A DNA stretch of 64,000 nt from Zhengella sp020637775 (GCF_041397485.1 NZ_JAWKWO010000004.1:1-64000), one strand, 5' to 3'. Positions 8,046 to 18,666 are shown, counted from the stretch's first letter. Notes: a model not told the origin generated them from the letters alone. Program-made: numbers and translations.

Positions 8046-8636
8046 TCAAGAAAGCGTTTTCTGCCAATATTCCATTGGCTTGGCTGTTTGCGCCGGTTCG
8101 CCGGTATCGCGCCAGGAAAAATGCGTGGTGAGCCCCTCGATGCGCGCGTAGCCGCGTTTTTTCCAGAAGGCGTCCAGCGGCATGTAATCGGCAGGCCGCA
8201 TCGGATGGCCGGCCGGGCGCACCACGGCGGAAAAGACGCAAGCCCCGAAACCCTGCGCGCGCGCCGCCTTTTCGCGCTCATCGAAGAAACGCACGCCGAT
8301 GCCACGGCCGCGATAGTCCGGCATCAGCACCGACTCGCCGAAATAGAAATAGCGCTCCGGCGAAAGGCCCGCTTTGGCAAAGGGTTCGGCGAATTCGCTG
8401 AAATGATCGGCCAGCGGCGAAGCGGTCGCCGCACCAACCAGCCTGCCGCCATCGAAAGCACCGATGACCACGGCGCCCGGCGATTTAAGGTATGTCTGCA
8501 AATAGCGGCGTTCATAGGCGGGATCGCCGTCATAGAGATAGGGAAAGGCGCGGAAGACGGTGATGCGCAACCGCGCCAGCTCGTCGAGCGCCCGCTCCAC
8601 CTCATCTGCCGCCAGTCGGCGCACCTCAACGGTCAT
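8046..8636 (-). CDS. GNAT-family N-acetyltransferase
   Basis: This 196-residue protein transfers an acetyl group from acetyl-CoA to an unidentified amine. The GNAT fold runs from about residue 3 to 185, with the beta4 strand YYFGESVLMPDYRGRGIGVRF giving the pyrophosphate-binding R/Q-x-x-G-x-G/A signature (YRGRGIG). The start overlaps the stop of the SnoaL-like gene upstream (8626-8636), so the two are translationally coupled. The substrate cannot be predicted. Confidence 0.87.
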   Translation of the reverse strand: MTVEVRRLAADEVERALDELARLRITVFRAFPYLYDGDPAYERRYLQTYLKSPGAVVIGAFDGGRLVGAATASPLADHFSEFAEPFAKAGLSPERYFYFGESVLMPDYRGRGIGVRFFDEREKAARAQGFGACVFSAVVRPAGHPMRPADYMPLDAFWKKRGYARIEGLTTHFSWRDTGEPAQTAKPMEYWQKTLS

Positions 8637-9042
8637 CGGAAACCTGGGCGATCCAGTCAGCGAGATTGTAATGGGTCGTCACCCGGCTGATCAATCCGTC
8701 GTCCACCTCGAACAGGATGGCCGCCGGCAGCGAATAGGTCTGCCCGTTGGCCGGCGGCAGCCCGTCCGCAGTGGCCAGATAGGTGCCGCGCACGGTGAAT
8801 TCGGCCGCCGCCCGGCTGCCGCTTTCATTGACCATGATCTCGATGTCGCCCAGCGTCTCCTCGTAGTGCCGGCTCATCATCGCGTTGAACCAGCGGAATT
8901 TCTCCTTGCCGATCTCGCGCCCGCCCTGGTTGATGTCATGCGCCACGTCCTCGGCGAGCAGCGCCAGCATGGCCTCGTGGTCGGAGGCGTTGAATGCCTC
9001 CAGGTAGCGCCGGACAAGCACGCGGGTTTCGTCTGCGGTCAT
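8626..9042 (-). CDS. SnoaL-like / ketosteroid-isomerase-related NTF2-fold protein
   Basis: This 138-residue protein has an NTF2-like fold: LVRRYLEAFNASDHEAMLAL, then LLAEDVAHDINQG, FRWFNAMMSRHY, and C-terminal strands LFEVDDGLISRVTTHYN. The family covers isomerases and many proteins of unknown function. The close resemblance to the 'ketosteroid isomerase-related protein' group is recalled from family knowledge. It is the first gene of a two-gene unit with the GNAT gene, which it overlaps by 11 bases. Catalytic activity is unproven. Confidence 0.82.
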   Translation of the reverse strand: MTADETRVLVRRYLEAFNASDHEAMLALLAEDVAHDINQGGREIGKEKFRWFNAMMSRHYEETLGDIEIMVNESGSRAAAEFTVRGTYLATADGLPPANGQTYSLPAAILFEVDDGLISRVTTHYNLADWIAQVSDDR

Positions 9043-9131
9043 CTCGTTTTCCTTTCCCGGTCAATCGGCGGTCTGACAATGCCGCAGCCCGCCATCCGGT
9101 TCAATTGCCCGCGCACGGCATCGAATCGCGC

Positions 9132-9581
9132 TCAGGGTTCGTCATCCAGCATGTGGGCGAGATAGGCTTCCGCATCGTCCAGATCCTGCTCATGCGCGCT
9201 CACCCGCCCGCGCACCGAAATGCCGGCCTGATGCACCGTCTCGCGCGAGCCGGAAACCAGCGGATGCCACCAGCGCAGGTCCTCGCCTGCGGCGATCAAT
9301 CGGTAGGCGCAGGTAGAGGGAAGCCAGGCGATGGTGCGCACATTGTCCGGCGTCAATTGCACGCAATCGGACACCAGCGCGGCACGGTTGGCATAGTCGG
9401 TGCAGCGGCAGGCGCCGGCATCGAACAGGCGGCACCCCACCGAGGTCCAGTAGATCTCGCCGGTATCTTCGTCCTCCAGCTTGGCAAGGCAGCACTTGCC
9501 GCAGCCGTCGCAGAGGCTTTCCCACTCCGCACGGCTCATCGCCTCCAGTTGCTTTGTCTTCCAGAACGGTTCGTCATTCAT
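9132..9581 (-). CDS. YcgN/UPF0260 cysteine-cluster protein
   Basis: This 149-residue cytosolic protein has the cysteine pattern of the YcgN (UPF0260) / YkgJ group: CDGCGKCCLAKL near residue 24, CRLFDAGACRCTDY near 50, then DCVQLTP and STCAYRL. The clustered cysteines suggest binding of iron-sulfur or zinc. The length matches the family. No partner is visible nearby; the next gene is divergent. The biochemical role is not established. Confidence 0.9.
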   Translation of the reverse strand: MNDEPFWKTKQLEAMSRAEWESLCDGCGKCCLAKLEDEDTGEIYWTSVGCRLFDAGACRCTDYANRAALVSDCVQLTPDNVRTIAWLPSTCAYRLIAAGEDLRWWHPLVSGSRETVHQAGISVRGRVSAHEQDLDDAEAYLAHMLDDEP

Positions 9582-9739
9582 GGCGCGTGTGTGGAAGCAC
9601 TGTTGGACTTCGTCAAGGCGGGACAGGCTCGAAGATGAAACTTTCGTCGCCTTGCCCGATCATCTGACTCCGATCAAGGTCGCGCCGGTTTCTCCATGAC
9701 AGTGTGCGCAAAAGGCTGAGGGGCCGGGAGGGGAAGGCA

Positions 9740-11869
9740 ATGAAACACGTCACGGGCGCAACGCCCCTGTCCATGCTCAACGCGGTGGCGCTGGACACCG
9801 AAACGACGGGGCTGGACCCCAAGAAGGCCCGTATCGTGCAGATCGGCGCCGTTCGCATTTCCAACGGCAAGGTCACCCCGTCCGACTGCATGGAAAAACT
9901 CGTTGACCCCGGGGAGCCGATTCCCGCGCAATCCACGGCGTTTCACGGCATCACGAACGCCATGGTGCGTCTGGCGCGTCCCTTTCCCGAGGTCTGGCGC
10001 GATACGCAGGATTTCATCGGCGCGCGCCTTGTCGTCGGCTACGCCATCGGCTTCGACCTGGCGGTTCTGGAACGTGAATGCGTGCGATCCGGGCAGCGCT
10101 GGGTCAGGCCGCGCACGCTGTGCATCCGTCTTCTGGCGCAATTGGCCAACCCGTCGCTGCCGGACTATTCGCTGGATATCATCGCCGCATGGCTGGATGT
10201 GAGCATTGTCGGCCGCCACACGGCGCTGGGCGATGCCGAGGCAACGGCGGAAATCTTCATCGCCCTGGTGCCGAAACTGGAAGCGGTGGGAATCAGGACC
10301 GTCGGCGAGGCCGAGCGCGCCACGCTGCGCCAGACCGGACAGGGCACGAACAGCGATGCAGCCCGCAAGGCCGGATGGGCGGCACCGGTCATCGACGGTG
10401 GCGAGATCGAACTCCAGCGCACGTTCAGCCAGTTCGACCCCTATGCCTACCAGCATCGGGTCGGCGACATGATGAGCAAGCCGCCGGTTGTCGTGGATGG
10501 CAGCCTGCCGCTGCGCGACCTCGTCACGCTGATGACCGACCGGCGCATCTCCTCCGTCTTCATTCATCCGCAGGCCGCCCAGGGCCGGCCTGTTCCCGAA
10601 TATGGCATTGTCACCGAGCGTGACGTGATGCGCGAAATCGCCGCGCGCGGCGCGGAAGCCTTTGGCCGCACCGCCGGCGATCTCATCAAGGGGCCGCTGG
10701 CATCCATCCGCGAGGCCGCCTTCGCCTATCGCGCCATGAGTCGCATGGACCGCCTGCGCTTCCGCCATCTGGCGGTGCGTGACAATGCGGGGCGGCTGAC
10801 GGGCATCGTCTCGGCCCGCGACCTGCTGAAGCTGCGCGCCGGCGCCGCCATCAAGCTGGACGACGCCATCGAGACGGCCACATCCTCTGCGGAAATGGCC
10901 GCGGCTTGGGCCACATTGCCCTCTGTCGTGGGCCTGCTGGTCAAGGAGGGGCTCGATGCCCGCCTCATCGCCGAGATCACCAGCGAGGAATTGCGCTCGC
11001 TGACCCGCCGTGCCGCCCAGCTTGCCGAGCGGGAAATGCAGGAAGAGGGCAAGGGCGGGCCGCCCTGCCCCTATGCCGTTCTCGTCCTCGGCTCTGGCGG
11101 ACGTGGCGAAAGCCTGCTGGCCGCCGACCAGGACAATGCCATCGTCTATGCCGAGGGCGCACCGGACGGGCCGGAAGACCAATGGTTTGCCGCCATGGCC
11201 GAAAAGATGACGATGACCCTGCATGCCGCCGGCGTGCCGCTTTGCAAGGGCAATGTCATGGCAACCAATCCGGAATTCCGCGGCTCGCTGGAGACATGGA
11301 AGAAGCGGATCGACGGCTGGACCGGACGCACCACGCCGCAGGACCTGCTCAATGTCGACATTTTCTTTGATCTCCTGCCGGTCCATGGCGATCTGGCGCT
11401 TGGCCATGCCCTTTTCGACCATGCCTGGAGCAAGGGCGGCCCGAAGGCGGTCTTGCCGCGCCACATGGCGGCCAACATTGCCGAGCCGCCCGGCGCCTTC
11501 ACCCTGTTCGGCGGATTGCGCACCGAGAATGGCCGCCTCGATCTCAAGGCCTACGGCCTGTTCGCCGTTGTGGCGGCAGCCCGCGTCATGGCGCTGGCCC
11601 ACGACATCCCCGTCCATTCCACGCGCGCCCGGATCGAAGGGCTCATCTCGCGCGAGATCGGCAATGCCGGAGACCTGAAATCGGTCCTGTCGGCCCACGC
11701 GGTCCTGCTCAATCTCATGCTGCACCAGCAGAGCCGCGATCTCGATGCCGGCCTGAAGCCCACCAACGCGGTCAACGTGAACATGCTGGATGCCAACCAG
11801 AAGGAAGCGCTCAAGACGGCGCTCAAGCAGGTGGCGTCGGTGCCCTCCATGGCGCGGGGGCTGATGTAG
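9740..11869 (+). CDS. DEDDh exonuclease - CBS pair - DUF294 nucleotidyltransferase-like fusion
   Basis: This 709-residue protein joins three modules. Residues about 14-180 form a DnaQ-like 3'-5' exonuclease with D19/E21 (ALDTETTGLD), D106 (AIGFDLAVL), H160 and D165 (GRHTALGDAEAT), so all DEDDh ligands are present. Two CBS motifs follow at about 245-375. The C-terminal part has a DUF294 nucleotidyltransferase-like domain with LGSGGRGES (451-455) and ADQDNAIVY, then a C-terminal helical DUF294_C region. CBS-DUF294 proteins usually start with a cyclic-nucleotide domain; here an exonuclease takes its place. The start at 9740 follows AGGGGAAGG. CBS modules usually sense adenine nucleotides. Substrate and role are unknown. 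Confidence 0.88.
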   Translation: MKHVTGATPLSMLNAVALDTETTGLDPKKARIVQIGAVRISNGKVTPSDCMEKLVDPGEPIPAQSTAFHGITNAMVRLARPFPEVWRDTQDFIGARLVVGYAIGFDLAVLERECVRSGQRWVRPRTLCIRLLAQLANPSLPDYSLDIIAAWLDVSIVGRHTALGDAEATAEIFIALVPKLEAVGIRTVGEAERATLRQTGQGTNSDAARKAGWAAPVIDGGEIELQRTFSQFDPYAYQHRVGDMMSKPPVVVDGSLPLRDLVTLMTDRRISSVFIHPQAAQGRPVPEYGIVTERDVMREIAARGAEAFGRTAGDLIKGPLASIREAAFAYRAMSRMDRLRFRHLAVRDNAGRLTGIVSARDLLKLRAGAAIKLDDAIETATSSAEMAAAWATLPSVVGLLVKEGLDARLIAEITSEELRSLTRRAAQLAEREMQEEGKGGPPCPYAVLVLGSGGRGESLLAADQDNAIVYAEGAPDGPEDQWFAAMAEKMTMTLHAAGVPLCKGNVMATNPEFRGSLETWKKRIDGWTGRTTPQDLLNVDIFFDLLPVHGDLALGHALFDHAWSKGGPKAVLPRHMAANIAEPPGAFTLFGGLRTENGRLDLKAYGLFAVVAAARVMALAHDIPVHSTRARIEGLISREIGNAGDLKSVLSAHAVLLNLMLHQQSRDLDAGLKPTNAVNVNMLDANQKEALKTALKQVASVPSMARGLM

Positions 11870-11969
11870 CCAAAGGCCATCTTCCCGCCATACATCGGCA
11901 GTTTGCGGAACAGATGCCCGTGCAATGGATTTCCTTGTCGAAGGGACCGAACCCGCGAAAGGAAATTGC

Positions 11970-13559
11970 ATGAGACGTCTCGTCCTCCTGGCAACGGCCA
12001 GCACCCTCACCGGCATCGCGCCGCTCGCAGCAGCACCGCTTGCACCAACGCAGCCGGCGGTGGCCCAGCAATCCCGGACGCTGCTCTTCGCGCAGAACGA
12101 TACCGCGAAGGAGGAGGAGAAGGTGCTGGAAAAGCTGGAGGAGCAGCAGCCCGCCACCGAGCCCGAAACCGAGGCCGCGCCCGCCGAACAGGCCGAGGAG
12201 CAGCAGCCCGCCGCCGAGCCCGAAGCCGAAGCAGCGCCCGCCGAACAGGCCGAGGAGCAGCAGCCCGCTGCCGAGCCCGAAGCCGAGGCCGCGCCCGCCG
12301 AACAGGCAGAGGAGCAGCAGCCCGCCGCCGAACCCGAATCCGGGGCCGCGCCCGCCGAACAGGCCGAAGAGGAGCAGCAGCCCGCCGCCGAACCGGAGGC
12401 CGAGACCGCGCCCGCCGAACAGGCCGAGGAGCAGCAGCCCGCCACCGAGCCCGAAGCCGACGCCGCGCCTACCGAACAGGCCGAGGAGCGGCAGCAACCG
12501 GTACCCACCCCGGAAGCCAGGCCTGAAGAGAGCGAGCTGGCCGGACAGGAAAGGGACCGTCGCCGCCGCGAGGAACGCGTGCGCATCGACGAACCCATCG
12601 AGCCGATCGAAAGCGAGCGCGGCGAACGGATCGAGGACGGACGGGATGTCGCGACGCGCCCGCGCTGGCGTGAGCGCCGGGATGCGCGTGAAGTGCGCGA
12701 GTTCGACGACAGGGTGGTGATCCGGCTTGGCGATGGCGGCCTCGTGGTCGAGCGCAGGGACGGGCGCGACGAGCGAATCCGCCGCCGCTCCAGAAATGTC
12801 GAGGTCGAGCGTCTGCGCGGCGGCCGGATCCGCGAAACCGTGCACAGGCGCAACGTCTCCATCGTGACGATCTACGGGCGGAACGGCGAAATCCTGCGCC
12901 GCTCGCGCATCGGTCCGGACGGGCGCGAAACCGTGCTCTTCTACGTTCCCCGCGACCGCTGGGACAACATGCCCATCGGGCGTGAACGCTGGGACCGTGA
13001 CTATGGCCTGCCTCCGCTTCGCGTGACGGTGCCGCGTGACCGCTATGTCTGGGAGCCCCGGCGGGCTTCGCCCGAGGACTACTACGAGTTCCTCGAACAG
13101 CCGCCGGTCGAGCGTGCCGAACGCCTCTACTCGGTCGATGAGGTGCGCTATTCCGAACGCCTGCGCGACAAGCTCCCCCGCATCGATCTGGAGACGGTGA
13201 ACTTCGCTTTCGGTTCTGCCCGGATTCGCGAGGAAGACATCGGCAAGCTTCAGGACCTGGCAGATGCCATCAAACGCATCGTCGGCAACAATCCGTCCGA
13301 ATCCTTCCTCATCGAAGGCCATACGGATGCCGTGGGATCGGAAGTGGCCAACCTTGCCCTGTCCGACAGGCGCGCCGAGAATGTCGCCATCGCCCTGACG
13401 GACGTGTTCGACGTGCCGCCGGAAAACCTGGTCACACAGGGCTATGGCGAAAGCGATCTCAAGGTCGAGACCGAAGGCCGTTCGGCGGCGAACCGGCGGG
13501 TCACCGTGCGCCGGATCACGCCGCTTGTCGCACCGGGCAACAGCGCCCGCGCCCAGTGA
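11970..13559 (+). CDS. OmpA-family outer-membrane protein with acidic repeat stalk
   Basis: This 529-residue protein has a signal peptide (MRRLVLLATASTLTGIAPLA), then a low-complexity region of six near-identical 19-residue units (about residues 57-171, EEQQPAAEPEAEAAPAEQA), an Arg/Glu/Asp-rich middle, and a C-terminal OmpA peptidoglycan-binding domain (about 405-520). The last carries NFAFGSARIREEDIGKL, IEGHTDAVGS, LSDRRAENVA and NRRVTVR. The OmpA domain should anchor the protein to the cell wall. The start at 11970 has a GAAAGGA ribosome site. No beta-barrel is obvious, so it may be a periplasmic spacer protein. An intrinsic terminator lies 165 bases downstream. Confidence 0.88.
   Translation: MRRLVLLATASTLTGIAPLAAAPLAPTQPAVAQQSRTLLFAQNDTAKEEEKVLEKLEEQQPATEPETEAAPAEQAEEQQPAAEPEAEAAPAEQAEEQQPAAEPEAEAAPAEQAEEQQPAAEPESGAAPAEQAEEEQQPAAEPEAETAPAEQAEEQQPATEPEADAAPTEQAEERQQPVPTPEARPEESELAGQERDRRRREERVRIDEPIEPIESERGERIEDGRDVATRPRWRERRDAREVREFDDRVVIRLGDGGLVVERRDGRDERIRRRSRNVEVERLRGGRIRETVHRRNVSIVTIYGRNGEILRRSRIGPDGRETVLFYVPRDRWDNMPIGRERWDRDYGLPPLRVTVPRDRYVWEPRRASPEDYYEFLEQPPVERAERLYSVDEVRYSERLRDKLPRIDLETVNFAFGSARIREEDIGKLQDLADAIKRIVGNNPSESFLIEGHTDAVGSEVANLALSDRRAENVAIALTDVFDVPPENLVTQGYGESDLKVETEGRSAANRRVTVRRITPLVAPGNSARAQ
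12138..12482 (+). repeat. 57-bp in-frame tandem repeat (six units) in the OmpA gene
   Basis: Six consecutive copies of a 57-base unit (one expanded by a codon to 60) encode the EEQQPAAEPEAEAAPAEQA stalk. Copies 2 and 3 are identical at protein level and copies 1, 4, 5 and 6 carry a few substitutions. The near-identity suggests recent expansion and possible length variation between strains. Confidence 0.9.
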
Positions 13560-13923
13560 GGGAATGCCCGGCGGGCGGGCGGCGGCTCACGCCGCCTGCC
13601 ACCATATTGCCCCGAAATGGTCCAAGAGCGCCCATCGCATTTCCACTTTCGATGCCTATCTTCAGACCATCCCTGCCTCATCCCGAATGCAGGCCCTGTC
13701 CCTTGCCTGATCGCGGGAGCGAAGCCCGGCCGGTTCTCCCCTCTCCGGCCGGGCTTTTTCATGCCGCCAGCCATGCCGGCCCGCATGCTGCCGCTGTTTC
13801 AGTCTTTCACGACTTGTGATCCCTGCCCCGGAACCGCGCCCGCCAAAAAGCCGTTCTTCTCTTCGAGCCTTGCCTCTCAGGCAACGCCACGCAGATGACG
13901 ATTGTTTTGCAAGGAGACCTTCC
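13560..13923. other. Intergenic stretch with terminator
   Basis: About 360 bases lie between the OmpA gene and the next small gene. The first part contains no convincing gene. An intrinsic terminator at 13724-13760 ends the OmpA transcript; the remainder must hold the promoter of the gene at 13924. Confidence 0.5.
13724..13760 (+). terminator. Intrinsic terminator after the OmpA gene
   Basis: A perfect 10-bp stem (GCCCGGCCGG at 13724-13733 with CCGGCCGGGC at 13745-13754) is followed by TTTTTC. It is strongly GC-rich with a U-tract on the plus strand. Confidence 0.82.
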
Positions 13924-14301
13924 ATGAACGAGAACCAATCCCCCCGCCGCGACTATCGCGAGACCCGCGCCGAAGCCTCTTCCAGCGGCGCTGGCTGGTT
14001 GATCGCCGGGGTGGCGATCGCTGCCCTCGTGGCCGTCGGCGCCTGGATCTATTCCGGCACCACGACAGACACGGTGGCGACCGACGGGACACCTGCAGTG
14101 ACCGACCAGGTTCCCACAGACACGACCGAAACCGGCTCCGTGACCGGCGAGGAACCGGCGCCGATGACCAATGACGCGCCGGCGGCGACCGATACGGCGC
14201 CGATGGATGATGCACCGGCCACGCAGGCGGCACCTGAAACCCCGGCGCAAGGCGACGAAGCCCCCGCCGGCGGCACGGACACCACTCCGCCCGCCCAGTA
14301 A
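13924..14301 (+). CDS. Small single-pass membrane protein with Thr/Ala/Pro/Asp-rich tail
   Basis: This 125-residue protein has a short charged N-terminus (MNENQSPRRDYRETRAEA), one transmembrane helix (about 22-42, GWLIAGVAIAALVAVGAWIY) and a low-complexity extracytoplasmic tail rich in Thr, Asp, Ala and Pro. The start at 13924 has an AAGGAGA ribosome site. No family is recognised. An intrinsic terminator follows immediately (14324-14354), so it is probably transcribed alone. Confidence 0.7.
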   Translation: MNENQSPRRDYRETRAEASSSGAGWLIAGVAIAALVAVGAWIYSGTTTDTVATDGTPAVTDQVPTDTTETGSVTGEEPAPMTNDAPAATDTAPMDDAPATQAAPETPAQGDEAPAGGTDTTPPAQ

Positions 14302-14323
14302 AAGTCATTCGCCAGCATCGCAC

Positions 14324-14354
14324 AAAGGCGTCGTCCCACGGACGGCGCCTTTTT
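14324..14354 (+). terminator. Intrinsic terminator
   Basis: A 13-bp stem with one G-T pair (AAAGGCG T CGTCC with GGACG G CGCCTTT) closes a 3-base loop and runs into TTTTT on the plus strand, 23 bases after the stop of the small membrane protein gene. Confidence 0.8.
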
Positions 14355-14371
14355 CCGTGCCAGGGTGTTGC

Positions 14372-14659
14372 TCAGTACCGGTTGCCCGGAACAGGGACGG
14401 CGGGCTCTGTCTGCGCACTCTGCCGCTTTATGGACCCGGTTGCCATCGGATCGACCGTGGTTGCATCATCGCTGCCCGGCAGCACAGCCCGCCCCGCCAT
14501 CACGACACCCCGTCCGGCCAGTTTTCCCGCGCCCACCGTGGTTTTCACCGCAGCCTTGGTTACCGCATAGGTTGCCCCCGCACCGACGACCGCAGCCGTG
14601 CCACAGCCTGCAAGCGGGGCGCAGGCGGCGAGCGTAAAAAGGATGATAGCCTTGCGCAT
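14372..14659 (-). CDS. Small putative lipoprotein
   Basis: This 95-residue protein has a lipoprotein signal (MRKAIILFTLAACAPLAGCG; lipobox LAGC, lipidated Cys at residue 19). A Gly/Ala/Val/Thr-rich stretch (AAVVGAGATYAVTKAAVKTT) and a disordered tail with MATGSIKRQSAQTEP follow. Similar small lipoproteins are common in Rhizobiales, with no defined function. The ATG at 14659 is chosen because it begins the signal sequence; the frame is open further upstream but without a signal. Confidence 0.72.
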   Translation of the reverse strand: MRKAIILFTLAACAPLAGCGTAAVVGAGATYAVTKAAVKTTVGAGKLAGRGVVMAGRAVLPGSDDATTVDPMATGSIKRQSAQTEPAVPVPGNRY

Positions 14660-14729
14660 GAAGCGGCCCCCCGGTTTCGCCGCCCGACATTGCAGGCAAC
14701 GGATTAAGGCCGCGTTAAGGAAACCGCGA

Positions 14730-15152
14730 TCAGGCAGACAGATGCAGCACGATTTCGCGCCGGTGCGGCTGGTCGCGATGCTCGAACAGGTACAACCCCT
14801 GCCACGTGCCAAGCAGAAGACGGCTGTCAGCCACCGGAATGCCCAGCGACGTCTGGGTCAGCGCGGCCTTGATATGGGCCGGCATGTCATCCGGCCCCTC
14901 GTCGCGATGAACGATCCAGCGCATGGACGGATCGTCGGCTGGCGGCACGACCCGCGAAAAAAAGCCCTTCAGGTCGCGCCGGACATCGGGATCGGCATTT
15001 TCCTGGATCAGCAGCGAGCAGGATGTATGCCGAACGAAGATCGTGAGCAGCCCTTCCGCCGGCGCATTCGCTTGCACGAAAGCGGTTGCCTCAGCCGTGA
15101 ATTCGTAAAGCCCCTGGCCACGGGTCGCGATGGTGAGCCGCGTCTGCGCCAT
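14730..15152 (-). CDS. YjbQ / UPF0047 family protein
   Basis: This 140-residue protein belongs to the YjbQ (UPF0047) family, annotated as secondary thiamine-phosphate synthase from weak complementation data. Family marks are VRHTSCSLLIQENADPDVRRD, MRWIVHRDEGPDDMPAHIK and LGTWQGLYLFEHRDQPHRRE, with the conserved histidines thought to form a metal or active site. It starts 2 bases after the stop of the HlyU-like gene, so the two share a transcript. The cytosolic function is uncertain. Confidence 0.9.
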   Translation of the reverse strand: MAQTRLTIATRGQGLYEFTAEATAFVQANAPAEGLLTIFVRHTSCSLLIQENADPDVRRDLKGFFSRVVPPADDPSMRWIVHRDEGPDDMPAHIKAALTQTSLGIPVADSRLLLGTWQGLYLFEHRDQPHRREIVLHLSA

Positions 15153-15154
15153 GA

Positions 15155-15433
15155 TCAGCCGAACAGGTCCTCGCCCTGCTGGTCGATCAGCAGCCGCGCC
15201 TTGCGCATGAAGGCATCGGCTGCATCGTCGGATGTGGTGAACATGTCCGCGCGGATGAGCATGTGTTCGCGCCGCCCATCGCCCTCGCCCAGCACGATCA
15301 GGCCCTGCAACCGGTACATGCCGCCCTCGGCCTTCGGCATCGGCGTCAGGGCATAACCCTGGTACTCCACCGTTTCCGCCTTGATCGGCTGCGCATCCGC
15401 GCCACCGCCGAACAGGCGCTTGAGAAAGGACAT
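15155..15433 (-). CDS. HlyU-family protein
   Basis: This 92-residue protein matches the short alphaproteobacterial HlyU-like family: MSFLKRLFGGG, then AETVEYQGYALTPMPKAEGG, YRLQGLI and a C-terminal FMRKARLLIDQQGEDLF. The family name comes from the Vibrio hemolysin activator, but these proteins lack the ArsR-type winged helix, so a regulatory role should not be assumed. The start at 15433 is preceded by an AGGAGG-type site. It is followed directly by yjbQ. Confidence 0.78.
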   Translation of the reverse strand: MSFLKRLFGGGADAQPIKAETVEYQGYALTPMPKAEGGMYRLQGLIVLGEGDGRREHMLIRADMFTTSDDAADAFMRKARLLIDQQGEDLFG

Positions 15434-15540
15434 GCGCTTGCCTCCTTTGACCGTCTGTCCGGAGCCATACACCAACCGGCCGTGTTTGTGAAACCGCCGG
15501 TGGCGGAACGGGCCGGCGCGGCCCGCTCCTTTTCCAGCCG

Positions 15541-16128
15541 TCAGGCTCCGCGCAGCACCTCATTGCAACGCGACAGCGAGAAGCCTTCGCCGGTCGTGTC
15601 ACGCAGGATGTTGAAGGCGGTGATCCGCCCTTGCGCGTCGGTGGTGATGGTGGCCTCGCAAAACAGCCTGCGCGTCTGCGCCGGACGGACGAGAACTTGC
15701 CCGGGCGGTGTCTGAGGCTGTCCGCCGAAAGCGGCCAGTGCAGCATCGGGATTGAAACGCACGCCCGACGAGCGCGTTTCGGTGCGTGTGACCGTGGTGC
15801 CGGGCGCGGGATTGGAGACGGTCGTGGTTGTGGTCGTGTTGCGCGAGCCGAAACCGCCCGAAGCGGGGTTCGGCTTCTGCGGCTGCGGCGCCGGGCGATA
15901 CTGCGCCGGAATCGTCACGGTCGTCTCGCCGCCGCGCCAGGTGTAGTTGACGCCGCCCGATTGCAGCGCGAATTGCTGCATGGGTGCGCCATGGCGGGCA
16001 AAGAACAGTTCGGCCGGTTGCCCGATCCATGTCGTCTGCAGGCTCTGGTTCACCTCCTGCGTCGTTTCGCAACCGGCAAGCATTGCCGATGCGGCGAGAA
16101 TGGAAAGAAGGGATGTGGTTCGTTTCAT
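15541..16128 (-). CDS. Putative outer-membrane lipoprotein
   Basis: This 195-residue protein has a lipoprotein signal (MKRTTSLLSILAASAMLAGC; Cys20). It then has a conserved-looking domain with TTWIGQPAELFFARHGAPMQ and YTWRGGETTVTIPA, a Pro/Thr/Asn-rich linker, and a C-terminal segment RLFCEATITTDAQGRITAF that resembles the end of small SmpA/OmlA-like or rhizobial lipoproteins. No precise family is recognised. It stands alone upstream of the rpoD terminator region. Confidence 0.75.
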   Translation of the reverse strand: MKRTTSLLSILAASAMLAGCETTQEVNQSLQTTWIGQPAELFFARHGAPMQQFALQSGGVNYTWRGGETTVTIPAQYRPAPQPQKPNPASGGFGSRNTTTTTTVSNPAPGTTVTRTETRSSGVRFNPDAALAAFGGQPQTPPGQVLVRPAQTRRLFCEATITTDAQGRITAFNILRDTTGEGFSLSRCNEVLRGA

Positions 16129-16247
16129 GCCGGGGGACCCTGAATGCGTTTTCGTAACGGATGCGCATTTATTCAGACCCCCTTATATGCGAACAAGTGA
16201 AATATTGATTTTATCCACGATAACGGCGCCGGCGCTTCACGCGAATG

Positions 16248-16275
16248 AAAAGACCCGGGCGTTTCCACCCGGGTC
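16248..16275 (-). terminator. Intrinsic terminator of rpoD
   Basis: An 8-bp stem (GACCCGGG at 16252-16259 with CCCGGGTC at 16268-16275) is followed on the minus strand by TTTTC, starting 31 bases after the rpoD stop codon. Confidence 0.72.
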
Positions 16276-16305
16276 CTTGTTTCGTCCACTGCCTTGAAAT
16301 GGCGC

Positions 16306-18336
<2,031 letters not shown>

Positions 18337-18666
18337 GCTTTCTTCTCTCTGCTCGGCGCGAGTCGCGGTCACGCCGGCCTTGTTTGTCCGTTGTCTGTCG
18401 CTGCGTCAGGGTCCGGACACGAATCCGTTCTGTAAAGGTAGGTCGGTCCTTGCCAGTAGCAAGACGCCCGTTAATGCGGCCCTAACCCTGTTCGGCTGCG
18501 ATGCAGACAATCCGCAATCCCGTGTTTCAGGCCGCACGTCGGATATGGGGCCTTGTCCTGCGCTCTGGTCCAAACTTGTCTGATTCCGGTTTATTTCGCC
18601 TGCGTCAACCCCGGCAATGCCATGATTCGGGGCGAAAATGCGAATCAGTTGTTCAGGCCCGGTTTT
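18337..18666. other. dnaG-rpoD intergenic region, probable rpoD promoter
   Basis: About 330 bases separate dnaG from rpoD. A minus-strand TTGACG (18603-18608) could be a -35 element, but no convincing -10 sits at the right spacing. The region is long enough for rpoD to have its own promoter besides read-through from dnaG. Confidence 0.4.

Noticed and set aside
12138..12482. Possible CRISPR array or satellite
   Set aside because: The 57-base units are contiguous, in frame and encode protein; there are no spacers.
9674..12862. 1062-codon minus-strand frame opposite the exonuclease-DUF294 and OmpA genes
   Set aside because: It is low complexity where it faces the OmpA repeats and spans two clear plus-strand genes with full domain motifs; it is a shadow.
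14660..14812. Longer start for the small lipoprotein
   Set aside because: The lipoprotein signal starts at 14659; the upstream residues would place it internally.
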